Origin: Chlorops oryzae
Lineage: Eukaryota; Arthropoda; Insecta; Diptera; Chloropidae
Assembly: GCA_020466095.1 (NCBI GenBank)
Contig: CM035806.1
Location: 128,368,856 to 128,432,855 of the forward strand
DNA: 64,000 nt
Direction: 5' to 3'
Shown here piece after piece: positions 11,605 to 22,470 of this stretch. The notes under the pieces are model-generated. The model did no database searches and was not told the origin of the DNA. It worked only from the letters and a program-made list of their open reading frames with translations. Position 1 is the stretch's first letter; every line of letters starts with the position of its first letter. Made by a program: the position numbers and the translations under genes.

Positions 11605-12235
11605 CTACACAGAGAAAAAAATCAACCAGAAAACTGGTTAAATCAAAAGGAAAAACATACAAAACGGCTTCAACAAGGAATATTTTTAATTTTAACAATT
11701 TTTCTTGTTGAAAAAATAAAAAATTTTCCTTTTGAATCAACCATATTTCAGGTTGAATTGAAATGATAATTTTCAAAAATGGATTTAAATTTAAATTGTT
11801 GAACCAACCACGGACATAGTTGAAATGACAAGATATTTTTTAAAAAAATTCTAAAAAAAAAATACCTATACAAGAAGAAATGTAAAAAAAAAATTTAATT
11901 AACGTTCAAAGCAAATGGCCATAGAGCACTCTGCTGAACATGACCCAAAAAATAGCCATCGGATGGACTTCATCCGATTTCGTCACTCCGTTTTGGTGAC
12001 TGCTTTCGCAATGCTTAAAAAGTTCTAAGATGAATACATATCTTATATGTCTTAATTTATAAAACAAATGAGAATTATACCGAACGAAAAGAAATGTAAT
12101 TAAACATATTTCCTTTCAATTCAACCAAAAATGTTGTTGACTCAACAATTTTCCTTTTGAAATTTTTGTTCTGCTCGAAAATCAAAAGGACTGTGAATAA
12201 CAATGCGCCCTTTTAAAAAAATCATGGTTACGTTC
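11605..12235. mobile_element. Unidentified insertion in I-element RT
   Basis: RT coding similarity stops near 11605 and resumes near 12236 (LNLKFNPEKTNVIHFN). The intervening ~630 bp is A/T-rich with TTCAACAA / TTGTTGAA-type words in both orientations and begins CACAGAGAAAAAAATC. Clear termini or a target duplication could not be fixed. Confidence 0.45.
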
Positions 12236-13341
12236 GCTCAGTGTAGCACTTAATCTAAAGTTCAACCCAGAAAAAACAAACGTCATCCACTTCAACAGAA
12301 AAAAAGGACATTTCGATTAAAATAGACAATACACAGCTAAAACAAGTCACAAATATAAAATACCTAGGCAGACATATAACATCAAACAGTTCCAACAGTC
12401 AACACATCAATCAAATAATAAAAATTACAAACAAAACATACAGCTTCATGAATATCTTAAGTGAATGCAGATTCGGAATACATGCGCGAAGAGCAATTAA
12501 CATCTACAAAACAATAACTTAACTTAAACAAAACAGCACATGCCAAACTCGATACATGTATAAGTACAAACCTGAGGAAATGTTTGGGACTTATAAAGTC
12601 AACCCCTACACATGTGGTTTATCACATGGCAGCAGAAATGCCCTCAAGATACAGAATGAGACTCTACACAGCAAAAGAAATAGCCAAATGCATTGCGCTC
12701 GACTTCCCTGTAATCAAAACCCTGCAAACGACAGAGAACCTCAACACCAGCTATGGGAAAGTGTATGAAGAATTTAAAAAAAGATGGCCAGAAATAGCGA
12801 GTGTGGAACTTGAACAGCAAGTGAATGTCAACAACCAGATGGAAATATTCACGGAATTTTTTCTAAATAACAAACAGAACAAAAACAATACAAACGAGGA
12901 AACCATTCAACAAATCTTCCGAGAAAAAATCCAAGGAATCCAAGCAAGACAGTTCGAAATCCTCTTTACAGACGGATCTGTTCAAGAAAACATAGCGGAA
13001 GCAGTATACTACCCCAAAGAAAAATTAATCAAAAAATACAAAATCCCCAAAAAAACGATCGTCAATGTCTGCAGAACTTATGGCAATCAAAAAAGCAACA
13101 ATCTTCGCAATCAACAAAAAAAATGGAAAAAATAGCTATTTTAACGGATAACAAAAGTGGAGTTATGTGCCTTAAAAATAACGACATGCACAATGTTATT
13201 GCTAATGACATTAAAAAACTTATAAAAAATAATAATTTAATGGCAGAATTACACTATATACCGGGTCATAAAAATATCAAAGAAAACGAAATAGTCGACA
13301 AAGCGGCCGACGATGCAGTAAAAATTTACACGGCAAATTAA
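12236..13341 (+). pseudogene. I-clade ORF2, RT thumb and RNase H (copy 1)
   Basis: The thumb part at 12236-12530 (KYLGRHITS, TYSFMNILSECRFG) joins near 12541 to a segment duplicated at 15221. RNase H motifs are FTDGS (12966), AILTDNKSG (13135) and HYIPGHKNIKENEIVDKAAD (13250). Copy 1 has one A fewer in the poly-A run before ATGGAAAAAATAGC, which splits RNase H into two frames. Copy 2 keeps them joined. Confidence 0.8.
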
Positions 13342-13387
13342 TCAAGTGTAAATGGCCAATTTCAGACGCAATAATTAAAAACATATT

Positions 13388-13510
13388 ATGGTATTCAAGC
13401 AACAGGTGCAAAAGCAGTGTGCAATATTTGCACATGTCAAATTGCGCTACAAAAAAGCAGTGCATAATTATTGCACAACTGCGATTTGCACTGTTGCTTG
13501 AATACCACTA
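13388..13510. mobile_element. Foldback MITE, TGGTATTCAAGCAACAG termini, empty site known
   Basis: TGGTATTCAAGCAACAG and its inverse CTGTTGCTTGAATACCA bound about 120 bp that is almost wholly self-complementary, with repeated TTGCAC/GTGCAA words. The paralogous stretch at 16065-16075 lacks it and reads straight through, so this is a direct insertion polymorphism between the two copies. Another member is at 60999-61119. Confidence 0.9.
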
Positions 13511-13569
13511 TTTAAAAAGAAAAGGTGGCAACGTAAATTATGATCAATTTACAATGCATACATGGCTTT

Positions 13570-14326
13570 GCCTCGACAGGCAATAATTATTGCTAGCAAT
13601 CTGTCAAACTTGAGCAAATATTGCCAATGTGAAAAGACCGCTCATTTTGAAAAACCTGATGGCAATATATGGCAAGCAATAATTGCTTCGCTGCAGATTG
13701 CGACAACTTTGAGATTGTGCAATGAGCTGTCATTTTGCTATTTGACAGCCGAATTTCATTTCTATGAATTTTTCAAACTGTGTATATCGTCAAAATGGAT
13801 TGGTGCGTCGCCCATATTTATAAGATAATAAATCTTTACCGACAGTTCGAATGTCTTTGGGCTATAAAACCTCTTCATGTAAATGTACTGATATGAAAAA
13901 ATAATGCGTTGCTTCAAATGGCGAAGGAAATTAAAAAGGATTACGTTGAAATAAAAAAATAAAAATTTGCGAACTGCCTATATCGCAGAGAAGAAATAAT
14001 AGTGGTACTCATGCAGCTTCGCAAATTCCTTCGCAACTTTGCCCATCGTAAATTTTCATATAAATTTTGACAGTTGTGTGACAAATTTCTCATTTCCCAC
14101 AATTTGCGAAGCTGCATGAGTCCCACTAATAAGAGAGTTTCTTCTTTGTCACACTCATCGCAAAGTTGTTTCAAGGCATCGAGAGCGCGTGCGCAGCGTA
14201 GTAGCCTGTTCGACGTCATTTTGAATATGAAGATGGCATAACATAAAAATCCCACCATGGCAATATTGCCTCTACCTGGCAAAGCAATTTGACAGATTGC
14301 TAGCAATAATTATTGCCCGTCGAGGC
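13570..14326. mobile_element. TIR element, GCCTCGACAGGCAATAATTA termini (copy 1)
   Basis: Inverted ends of about 38 bp (GCCTCGAC(A/G)GGCAATAATT...) bound 757 bp without an intact ORF. The interior holds an inverted pair CATGCAGCTTCGCAAATT / AATTTGCGAAGCTGCATGAG (about 14010-14120). Flanks suggest a 2-bp duplication (CG or GC). The same insertion is at 16124-16865, so it predates the segmental duplication. Confidence 0.8.
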
Positions 14327-14543
14327 GCAGCGTAAAGGGAAAGAATATCATAAAATCTTCCCAAAAAGACTCGACAAACCATGGTTTGAAAACCATAAAA
14401 GTGATTTAAACGAACTACAAATAAAGCAAATAAACAGATGCATCACTGGCCATGCATTTTATAAGGCAACACTGTTCAGACTAAGAATTTCAGAAGAAGA
14501 AAACTGTGACACATGTCAAACGCCGGAGACAGCTGACCATATT
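14327..14543 (+). pseudogene. I-clade ORF2 C-terminal Cys/His region (copy 1, truncated)
   Basis: The frame reads QRKGKEYHKIFPKRLDKPWF, then RCITGHAFYKATLFRLRIS, then CDTCQTPETADHI, the C-terminal CCHC-like motif of I/jockey-group ORF2. It is cut at HI by foreign sequence. In copy 2 the frame goes on to IVFQILTKKEKD. Confidence 0.8.
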
Positions 14544-14711
14544 AGAGCTGGAGAACTATCGATAGTTGCGACCATCGATAGTTTCGATAGTCGATAGTCT
14601 AAACCATCGATAGTATCGATAGTACTATCGGAAGTTATATAATATTTTAAGATTTCAAGTAATTTGATTCGCAGATTGCTACTGGTTTGAATTCACTTTT
14701 TGTCAAATAAA
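14544..14711. mobile_element. hAT-like end with ATCGATAGT repeats (fragment)
   Basis: It begins TAGAGCTGGAGAACTATCGA and contains about eight CGATAGT / ACTATCG words in both orientations. The same start occurs at 18478-18722. Only one end is recognisable, so it is either truncated or interrupted by the MITE at 14712. Confidence 0.5.
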
Positions 14712-15093
14712 GGCTAGGCGCCGACTACTCAATTTTCAGTTGGTCAATTTTAAGTTGGGTGTTTGTGGCACATAGAACTATATCACAGCGCGCCGACATT
14801 CCAATTTTTTGTTGACCCAATACAAAATATGTGTTTTGCCACAAATTTTAAATTGGCCAAGTGTGTTGCGTTACATATGTACGTTCTTATGGGGCGCCGC
14901 ATAATACTCAATTTTTAGTTGGAAGTGTTCTATAAACACATGGTACCGAGTAATTAACAAATTATTAAGTAATTAATTAATAATCAATTAATTTAATTAA
15001 AAGTATCCAATTTTAAATTGTATAGTCGACGCGCAAGAGCACTTTTCCAACTAAAAATTGGCCAACTAAAAATTGAGTAGTCGGCGCCTAGCC
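14712..15093. mobile_element. MITE, GGCTAGGCGCCGACTACTCA termini
   Basis: Perfect 25-bp inverted ends (GGCTAGGCGCCGACTACTCA + ATTTT) bound 382 bp without an ORF. Internal ATTTT(T/C)AGTTGG-type words repeat in both orientations. No clear target duplication. Confidence 0.85.
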
Positions 15094-15263
15094 AAAATGT
15101 TCGAACTGTTTAAAATAAAAATATCCAAAATTTTTAAGTTTTAAGTTAAAAAAAAATAGGAAAGAGAATTTAAAAGGCCGAAAGGCAATTAAAACTAAAA
15201 ACAATAATTCAACAAACAGATGCCAAACTCGATACATGTATAAGTACAAACCTGAGGAAATGT

Positions 15264-16022
15264 TTGGGACTTATAAAGTCAACCCCTACACATGTGGTTT
15301 ATCACATGGCAGCAGAAATGCCCTCAAGATACAGAATGAGACTCTACACAGCAAAAGAAATAGCCAAATGCATTGCGCTCGACTTCCCTGTAATCAAAAC
15401 CCTGCAAACGACAGAGAACCTCAACACCAGCTATGGGAAAGTGTATGAAGAATTTAAAAAAAGATGGCCAGAAATAGCGAGTGTGGAACTTGAACAGCAA
15501 GTGAATGTCAACAACCAGATGGAAATATTCACGGAATTTTTTCTAAATAACAAACAGAACAAAAACAATACAAACGAGGAAACCATTCAACAAATCTTCC
15601 GAGAAAAAATCCAAGGAATCCAAGCAAGACAGTTCGAAATCCTCTTTACAGACGGATCTGTTCAAGAAAACATAGCGGAAGCAGTATACTACCCCAAAGA
15701 AAAATTAATCAAAAAATACAAAATCCCCAAAAAAACGATCGTCAATGTCTGCAGAACTTATGGCAATCAAAAAAGCAACAATCTTCGCAATCAACAAAAA
15801 AAAATGGAAAAAATAGCTATTTTAACGGATAACAAAAGTGGAGTTATGTGCCTTAAAAATAACGACATGCACAATGTTATTGCTAATGACATTAAAAAAC
15901 TTATAAAAAATAATAATTTAATGGCAGAATTACACTATATACCGGGTCATAAAAATATCAAAGAAAACGAAATAGTCGACAAAGCGGCCGACGATGCAGT
16001 AAAAATTTACACGGCAAATTAA
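15264..16022 (+). pseudogene. I-clade ORF2 fragment with open RNase H frame (252 aa)
   Basis: An uninterrupted 252-codon frame covers the connection region and the whole RNase H domain. Key residues seen are FTDGS (first Asp), LTDNKSG (active-site Asp) and YIPGHKNIKENEIVDKAAD (His and last Asp region). RNase H removes the RNA template strand after reverse transcription. The canonical Glu after the first helix is not clearly recognisable. It is a detached piece of ORF2 with no RT upstream, so no function is expected. Confidence 0.8.
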
Positions 16023-16123
16023 TCAAGTGTAAATGGCCAATTTCAGACGCAATAATTAAAAACATATTAAAAAAAAAAAGGTGGCAACGTAAATATGATC
16101 AAATTTTCACAACATAACATGGC

Positions 16124-16865
16124 GCCTCGACAGGCAATAATTATTGCTAGCAATCTGTCAACTTGAGCAATATTGCCAATGGAGACCGCTCATTTTGAAA
16201 AGATGGCAATATATGGCAAGCAATATTGCTTCGCTGCGATTGCCAAGTTTGAGATTGGCAATGAGCTGTCATTTTGCTATTTGACAGCCGAATTTCATTT
16301 CTATGAATTTTTCAAACTGTGTATATCGTCAAAATGGATTGGTGCGTCGCCCATATTTATAAGATAATAAATCTTTACCGACAGTTCGAATGTCTTTGGG
16401 CTATAAAACCTCTTCATGTAAATGTACTGATATGAAAAAATAATGCGTTGCTTCAAATGGCGAAGGAAATTAAAAAGGATTACGTTGAAATAAAAAAATA
16501 AAAATTTGCGAACTGCCTATATCGCAGAGAAGAAATAATAGTGGTACTCATGCAGCTTCGCAAATTCCTTCGCAACTTTGCCCATCGTAAAATTTCATAT
16601 AAATTTTGACAGTTGTGTGACAAATTTCTCATTTCCCACAATTTGCGAAGCTGCATGAGTCCCACTAATAAGAGAGTTTCTTCTTTGTCACACTCATCGC
16701 AAAGTTGTTTCAAGGCATCGAGAGCGCGTGCGCAGCGTAGTAGCCTGTTCGACGTCATTTTGAATATGAAGATGGCATAACATAAAAATCCCACCCTGGC
16801 AATATTGCCTCTACCTGGCAAAGCAATTTGACAGATTGCTAGCAATAATTATTGCCCGTCGAGGC
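16124..16865. mobile_element. TIR element, GCCTCGACAGGCAATAATTA termini (copy 2)
   Basis: Same element and same insertion point as 13570-14326, 742 bp. Differences are small deletions near the left end (16150-16230) and single-base changes. Confidence 0.8.
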
Positions 16866-17330
16866 GCAGCGTAAAGGGAAAGAATATCATAAAATCTTCC
16901 CAAAAAGACTCGACAAACCATGGTTTGAAAACCATAAAAGTGATTTAAACGAACTACAAATAAAGCAAATAAACAGATGCATCACTGGCCATGCATTTTA
17001 TAAGGCAACACTGTTCAGACTAAGAATTTCAGAAGAAGAAAACTGTGACACATGTCAAACGCCGGAGACAGCTGACCATATCGTGTTTCAAATTTTGACA
17101 AAGAAAGAAAAAGACATAGAGAAATTAAAAAAAGTAAATAATTCAAAGAACTAATCAACACGGAAAAAAAACAAAGCGTACACATTAATTGCAACATTTA
17201 TAAAAATTATTAAAGCGCCAATTTGAAACAAAACAACCTAAATTCGGGATGGCGATTTAACTCGAATGAGTCCGGCCAAGTAATTCTCGTTTCCTGCTAA
17301 AGGGCTCTACGCTCTAAAGCAGCAAGTAAA
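16866..17330 (+). pseudogene. I-clade ORF2 C-terminus and 3' end (copy 2)
   Basis: It continues QRKGKEYHKIFPKR through CDTCQTPETADHI to FQILTKKEKDIEKLKK. After a stop near 17155, the same reading resembles the usual I-element end (AYTLIATFIKIIKAPI) at about 17177-17225. A short 3' untranslated part follows. The exact end near 17330 is uncertain. Confidence 0.65.
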
Positions 17331-17702
17331 TTTCCTATACCAAACACATGTAGAAAAAACAAAGAAGTACTTTGGCTTACTTTCGCTACTTGAACGCATA
17401 CGCTGTATTACAAGTAATCGGACTCACAGGGTTGCATTTAAATCATACATTTTCTATATTTCTGTCGACATGTCATCGAAATTTCAACTCTGATTTCCTT
17501 TCTTCAAAAGAATGAGCTCGTTACTTCCTTTCAATTTACTTTAACAGCGTTGAGCCCTTAAACCAGTGGGTTGATCCTACTAACCTAAGCAGTCTATGGA
17601 GTAACTTTAAAACCGCCAAAAAAAAGTGGGAACACTGCATCTCTGTATAGGTCGCCGTTCATATTAGGCTGCGGCTATAGTAGATGCGTAAATTAAGGGA
17701 AC

Positions 17703-18440
17703 AATTCTAGTATCTGGCCGTTTCTGGGATCTTTTTTTTTTAAATGCCAACTTATAGAAAATGACCCCCTGATTCCAAATCCGCAATCCGTTTTTGGGGT
17801 TCGCCTCTAGTTTAGGAGATATAACGAAAAATTGCCCAAAATCGTACTGATTTTTACACTATTTTGACATTTGCGTAGTTGCCACTTGTTTAAAATTAGT
17901 TTTTGTTAAAATGTGTAAATTTTTGATGATAAGTGCTGCCATACTTTTAAAAAATATAAAAATTTTAACATAATTTTAAGTTTTTGTATAATAATGTAAT
18001 TTTTTGGAAAAAGCGCTGCAGGTGAAAAATATTTCTCAAAAATCGCGCGCGCGATTTGTGAGAAATATTTTTCTTTTTTTGTTGTTTTTTGAAATAGCGC
18101 CGCAGGCATTTTTTTCTCGTTTTGTTGTTTAATTATTTCTTTAACAAAAATGAAATATTTGAAATAATTCCCATAATAATTTCCATATTATGAACATTCA
18201 CATATTAAATCTACCAATTGGCAGATTTTTTCAAATCATGACATCTGGCAGCACCATAACCAGCTGTCAGTCTGTTTTCAAAATGTTTACATTGCATTTT
18301 CATACAAACTTTAAAGGTCGATATCTCCTAAACTAGAGGCGACCCCCAAAAAAGGATTGCGGATTTGGAATCAGGGGGTCATTTTCTATAAGTTGGCATC
18401 AAAAAAACAAAGATCCCAGAAACGGCCAGATACTAGAATT
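17703..18440. mobile_element. Long-TIR MITE, AATTCTAGTATCTGGCCGTT termini
   Basis: About 123 bp at each end are near-perfect inverted repeats (17703-17825 and 18318-18440), including TTTCTGGGATC and TCAGGGGGTCATTTTCTATA. The 490-bp centre is A/T-rich and has no ORF. Target duplication unclear. Confidence 0.85.
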
Positions 18441-18477
18441 ATGCCTTTTGTTTGTTTACATTCGAAAGTAAAAGTTT

Positions 18478-18722
18478 TAGAGCTGGAAAACTATCGAAAA
18501 CACCATCGATAGTTTTTCTAAGTTTTCACTGTTGGCATTTTAAGGATAAATACATCTTTAATTCGGAAAATTGTCCCTAGGAAAAAATTCCCTACATTTC
18601 CCATCAATTTAGGGGGACTCCTGACGCTTAGGGGAGATCTAGATCTAATTTACATACATACAATTCGAAAAATTTTCTATCCAATTTATCTTTGGGTCAC
18701 TATCGATAATTGTTCAGCTCTA
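18478..18722. mobile_element. Small hAT-like element, TAGAGCTG termini with ATCGATAG words
   Basis: It begins TAGAGCTGGAAAACTATCGA and ends ACTATCGATAATTGTTCAGCTCTA, 245 bp. It shares its start with 14544. No convincing 8-bp duplication. Confidence 0.5.
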
Positions 18723-19172
18723 CAAAGTCATGCGAACAACTGACGAAAAACAAAACTATTTGGTCGCATCAAAAAGGTCGTATGAGTGTGTACGAGCGCG
18801 CACTACAAAGCCGCTAGAACTATAGCCACAATACATCATTCCCTTGTTTCTGTTTTAACGTGCGTGCTCGTGCGTAGTAGTAAAGTGCCACTTACAATTA
18901 TGCATCAGCTGCGTTGCGTCTTTTGACGCAAATATTCAACACACGCAAGCATATGGGAGCAGTACAAATCGATTGCGTGCGTGTGAACGCAGCGTCAAAT
19001 TTCCGAAAATTTGAATATTTCACGCAGCGTGAAATTGTGACAGCTGCGTATAACAGTTGAAAAATGGAATATAGCAGTGTTGTAGAAACTGTTGAGTACC
19101 TACTTTCGAGTACTTCATACTTGTGGGAATACTTTTCAATGAAATTTGAATAATTTGTTCTTATATCTCTTA
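18723..19172. other. Spacer with ACGCAGCGT-type words
   Basis: Contains many GCGT/ACGC words (18780-19060), including TTCACGCAGCGTGAA, in both orientations. Similar words recur at 21690-21780, so both are probably parts of the outer composite element. No gene seen. Confidence 0.4.
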
Positions 19173-19715
19173 CAGCCAGTTTCACCACATCAATTTAATT
19201 GAAAATTAATTAAATTTTTCTAGTTTCTGTTTCACCATTAAAAATTAATCCATATTTAACTGTCATTTAAATGAGCCTTGCTGCCCATTTAAATATGATT
19301 TAAATATGACTAAAGCAACTCTGTTTTCGTGTTGAAAACAATTGACGCAAAGAATTGCTGATCGGCTCATTCTTGGACATAACGCGTTGAACTCCTCCGC
19401 GACAATATCCCATGCCTTTTCTTTTTCACCAGGTCTTACTTTTCCCGTTCTTTTATTTTCCAAGACACCCTTTTGCCTCTTCACTAAATTAAGTAAAATT
19501 TCTATTTCCTCTTCCGAAAAATTCTTTGTTCGCACATTTCCCTCCATGTTCAATTTTAAAAAATCAGCTGATTTTGCAAGTGCTGCCACTTTTCTCATGT
19601 GTCAAATCCAAATCTTGGTGAAACTCAAAATAATTAAATATCAATTTAAATAAAAAATTAAATTAAAATTAATTTTAATTTAAGTTCCGATAAAATTTTT
19701 TGGTGAAACCGGCTG
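19173..19715. mobile_element. PIF/Harbinger-like element with TTA target duplication
   Basis: Inverted ends CAGCC(A/G)GTTTCACCA bound 543 bp flanked on both sides by TTA (19170-19172 and 19716-19718). A 3-bp TTA/TAA target is characteristic of PIF/Harbinger. It carries one short ORF with a Myb/SANT-like domain on the minus strand and no DDE transposase, so it would be non-autonomous. Confidence 0.85.
19263..19598 (-). CDS. Myb/SANT-like DNA-binding domain protein of Harbinger type (111 aa)
   Basis: The ATG at 19598 opens 111 codons; a second Met (MEGNVRTKNFS) starts the domain proper. The segment NFSEEEIEILLNLVKRQKGV, then KEKAWDIVAEEFNA, then MSRSA matches the zeste/Myb_DNA-bind_5 type helix-turn-helix found in the accessory protein of Harbinger transposons, where it brings the transposase to the element ends and nucleus. 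After SRSA the usual third-helix sequence is replaced by LCVNCFQHENRV, so the C-terminus looks frameshifted. It lies fully inside the 543-bp Harbinger-like element. A transposon-derived fragment is more likely than a host gene. Confidence 0.6.
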   Translation of the reverse strand: MRKVAALAKSADFLKLNMEGNVRTKNFSEEEIEILLNLVKRQKGVLENKRTGKVRPGEKEKAWDIVAEEFNALCPRMSRSAILCVNCFQHENRVALVIFKSYLNGQQGSFK

Positions 19716-19875
19716 TTAGTTCTCCTTTATTGTGCGCATTTGAGTAATTATTGTCATTGTTCTACCGTGCAAAATCAAATTTTGGTTTATTCGAACTCCT
19801 CAAATACAACATTAAATAAATAATGTAGTTAGTCGAGTACTCTTCACAATTGTGCTTCACTAAGAAATTTCAAGA

Positions 19876-20024
19876 TGCCCTCTTACATTAGGCAACTATT
19901 GCCGGCAATTTTTTGGTTTATTGGCGAGACGAAGCGCGGAGAGGTAGTTTCTCTTCATCCCCGCGCTTCGTTACACCGATAAACCAAAAAATCGCCGGCA
20001 ATAGTTGCCTAATGTAAAAGGGCA
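19876..20024. mobile_element. Foldback element, TGCCCTCTTACATTAGGCAA termini
   Basis: The two halves are inverted copies: 19876-19945 pairs with 19955-20024 through TTACATTAGGCAACTATTGC..., TTTTTTGGTTTAT and GAAGCGCGG. The result is a near-complete 149-bp palindrome. No ORF. Confidence 0.85.
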
Positions 20025-20610
20025 CAAGGCAACCCATATGCAGCGATATCAGATGGTGGGATTTTTCGACCAGAAAGGGACGACGGGGAAAATTGACTTT
20101 AAAACGGGGAAAACGTCGGCTATATATATATATATATTGTATCAAAATGTACCTATTTTTTCGATTTTTTGTCTATGCGATATTAAATTTAAATTAATTT
20201 AAAAAGGAAGACAATTTTTATTGTTCAGAATAGGTTTTTTGTTAATTCAAAAAAGAAGACTACTCCTACTAATGAAAAAATTTATCTAAAAAAATTATGT
20301 TAGTTAAAAATATAAGCAATAGTTAATTTTAATCTTAAATCATTTTAAAAAATGTGAAAAAAATTTTCAACAAAAACAGACTCCCTGACGAAGACTACAA
20401 AGCTACTTTGTCGAAACGCGTAGGAGGAAAAAGAGGTCGAGAATTTGAATTGCCTTAAATTTTCCGACCAAAAAACCCGCACCTATAACACACAAACTTG
20501 GGAAAATTGGTTAAAGAAACAGTAACGAAAAGACAAATTATGTTTGCTAAGAATAATTTTTGTTGTTATTTGCACATTTCTTATTAATAATATTCAACAA
20601 AATAAACATA
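20025..20610. other. Spacer with ACGGGGAAAA words and a (TA)n run
   Basis: 20085-20120 has GACGGGGAAAATTGACTTT-like sequence echoed in inverted, degenerate form at 21570-21660. A short TATATATATA run is at 20120-20138. No gene seen. Confidence 0.35.
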
Positions 20611-21541
20611 TCGTCGTCCCGGAGTTATCTCCTCGTATATCACAATCAACCTTTTGTTGGGAAATTGAAGTTTAAAGTTTAACATGGAATATAAAAAAAA
20701 TGGCTCGTTGAAAATCGTTGATTCTGTTTTCCTTATATATAATGCTTTACTTTTTATTATTTCAGATCATTAATTTAAAGTTACTTGGAAAATTATTTAA
20801 GTTATAGGGTTTTTTTCATTCCAAGAATTTTTGACAATTCGTCGTATACGCCGAAAAACGACATAACTAAATTTTTTTCATTAATTTTATAGGAAAAAAA
20901 TCTTTCAGCGAAAATGCAAAACCATTTTAAATAAGTATTTCAACCCCAAAACAAATTGCGCCACAGAAACAAAAAGACATTTGAGAGTCTATTCAGCTAT
21001 CTTCCAGAAGAAGATGTTAAATATTTTCAGAATTTATTAATTTAATATAACTTTTTATATTATAAATTTAATGAAATGGAATTTGTTATATTCTAAGTAT
21101 AATAAGCATTCCACATTATTTTCAGAATGAAAATTTTTGTAGGAGTGTTGCTATGAGAATTGTTTTTTTTTTGCTTCTTTTGTTTGTTTTTTCACACGAA
21201 TAAATCTTTTTTTATTTAAAATTAACATAAAAAAATGTTTCTTAAAAAAAAAAAAATTGTTTGCACATACGATGAGATAACGCAACAACTTTTTACTTCG
21301 CAAATTTCATATATAAATCATAGTATATCCACAAAATATGGATATACGATGCTATAACGCGTAGAAATGATCATTTTAAAGGATATACAATTATTTAGCT
21401 CACAAATATCTCGTAAACTATAAGGTATAGCAACCTGGAGACTCGACAGATGGATAGATCTTGAAAAAGTACACGGGAAAACGTGCTTATCTCAAATTTT
21501 TTGATATTGTGATATACGAGGAGATAACTCCGGGACGACGA
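20611..21541. mobile_element. TIR element, TCGTCGTCCCGGAGTTATCT termini, TA target
   Basis: Inverted ends of about 36 bp (TCGTCGTCCCGGAGTTATCT...) bound 931 bp flanked by TA. GATATACGA(G/T)G(A/C)-type words recur inside (21340-21480). No transposase ORF. Tc1/mariner-like by target only. Confidence 0.75.
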
Positions 21542-21931
21542 TATGTAAGATCAACAACAAATTTACGCTTGTTATTGCAAATCGGGAAAAAAACGGGGTA
21601 AATATGATATATAAAAGGGAAAAACATTGTGCTTGGAGCAAAAAAAACGGGAATTTGCCCCACAAAAACCTGGCAACGCTGCCCATATGCTCTCGCATGC
21701 GCACTGTTGGAAATTGCATTTTTCACGCATTGGACGCAGCGTCATGCTTCTTGCGTCATACGCATATTTGGAAGGTGCACTAAAGACTTAATTTACGCAT
21801 CTACTATAACCGCAGCTTTATGCGACAAGACAACGAGCGACATAGTGGTTATTAGCATGGGTCGTTCGGTGTAGAGAGAGGGGTACGTGTCGTACGTACT
21901 CTTCGACACGCCTTGTGCTTGTCCTTATCAT

Positions 21932-22454
21932 CAGTGCTGCCACTTTGTGTTTAATTATACGAAATCTGTATCTTTTCGCCTGCTTCTGTATCTTCGATGT
22001 ATAATTTGTTTTCGAACAATTTATGTATATTTAAGGCAAATTGCTATTCTTCAAAAATTTGTTTTGTTGTTAGAAAAATAAGCTGCACATAAAACCGCAT
22101 CGTCATGCTAAAGAAATATTGATACGTTTTAGGTGAGCCAGCATACTGGTGTAGTTTATCGGCCCTATTATTGCTTACTGATTAATTACAATATATGAGG
22201 CAAAATCTTTAACGAAAAATTACCAATTTATATGTCTTCAACTTCAAATCTTGGATTTGTTCTGTGCAAGTTTGAAAATGGACATAAAAGTAGTTTGGGA
22301 GAAAGAGTAATTAATGTGCCTAGCTGTGTCATTTGTAAAATGGTTTATTTTCCCTTGTGTATCTTTTATGTATAATTCAAAAAAATTTATGTATAATTTT
22401 GTTCGAAAAGATACATTTTTTGTATAATTTATCTAAGATTTGGTGGCAGCACTG
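21932..22454. mobile_element. hAT MITE, CAGTGCTGCCAC termini, perfect 8-bp TSD
   Basis: CAGTGCTGCCAC and the inverted GTGGCAGCACTG bound 523 bp. CTTATCAT is duplicated exactly on both sides (21924-21931 and 22455-22462), as expected for hAT. Subterminal TATAC / GTATAATT / GTATCTTTTCG words recur in both orientations. Related copies are at 22471 and 50927. Confidence 0.9.
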
Positions 22455-22470
22455 CTTATCATCATAAAAA

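Larger units (their letters stand above)
6430..14543 (+). mobile_element. I-clade non-LTR retrotransposon, heavily interrupted by nested insertions
   Basis: Coding remnants appear in the correct order on the plus strand: ORF1 with zinc knuckles (6490-8171), endonuclease (8095-8327 and 9353-9673), RT (10615-11545), RT thumb (12236-12530), RNase H (12955-13341) and the Cys/His C-terminal part (14327-14543). Between them lie foreign elements: a 9-bp-TSD MITE (7647-7879), a dispersed repeat (8328-9352), a pogo-like MITE (9676-10612) with another MITE inside, an unidentified insert (about 11605-12235), a foldback MITE (13388-13510) and a TIR element (13570-14326). The domain order ORF1 with CCHC, EN, RT, RNase H matches the I clade. 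No part is intact enough to be active. Confidence 0.8.
12541..14543 (+). repeat. Segmental duplication, copy 1 of I-element 3' half
   Basis: This stretch is nearly identical to 15221-17082. Shared content is the RNase H region, the TIR element at 13570/16124 and the C-terminal Cys/His region. Copy 1 additionally holds the foldback MITE at 13388-13510 and a few small indels. Similarity ends at 14543 in mid-ORF (ETADHI), where a TAGAGCTGG-type sequence begins. Confidence 0.9.
15221..17082 (+). repeat. Segmental duplication, copy 2 of I-element 3' half
   Basis: Partner of 12541-14543, separated from it by 677 bp. It lacks the foldback MITE found in copy 1, and at 17083 it continues into genuine element sequence that copy 1 has lost. 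Confidence 0.9.
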
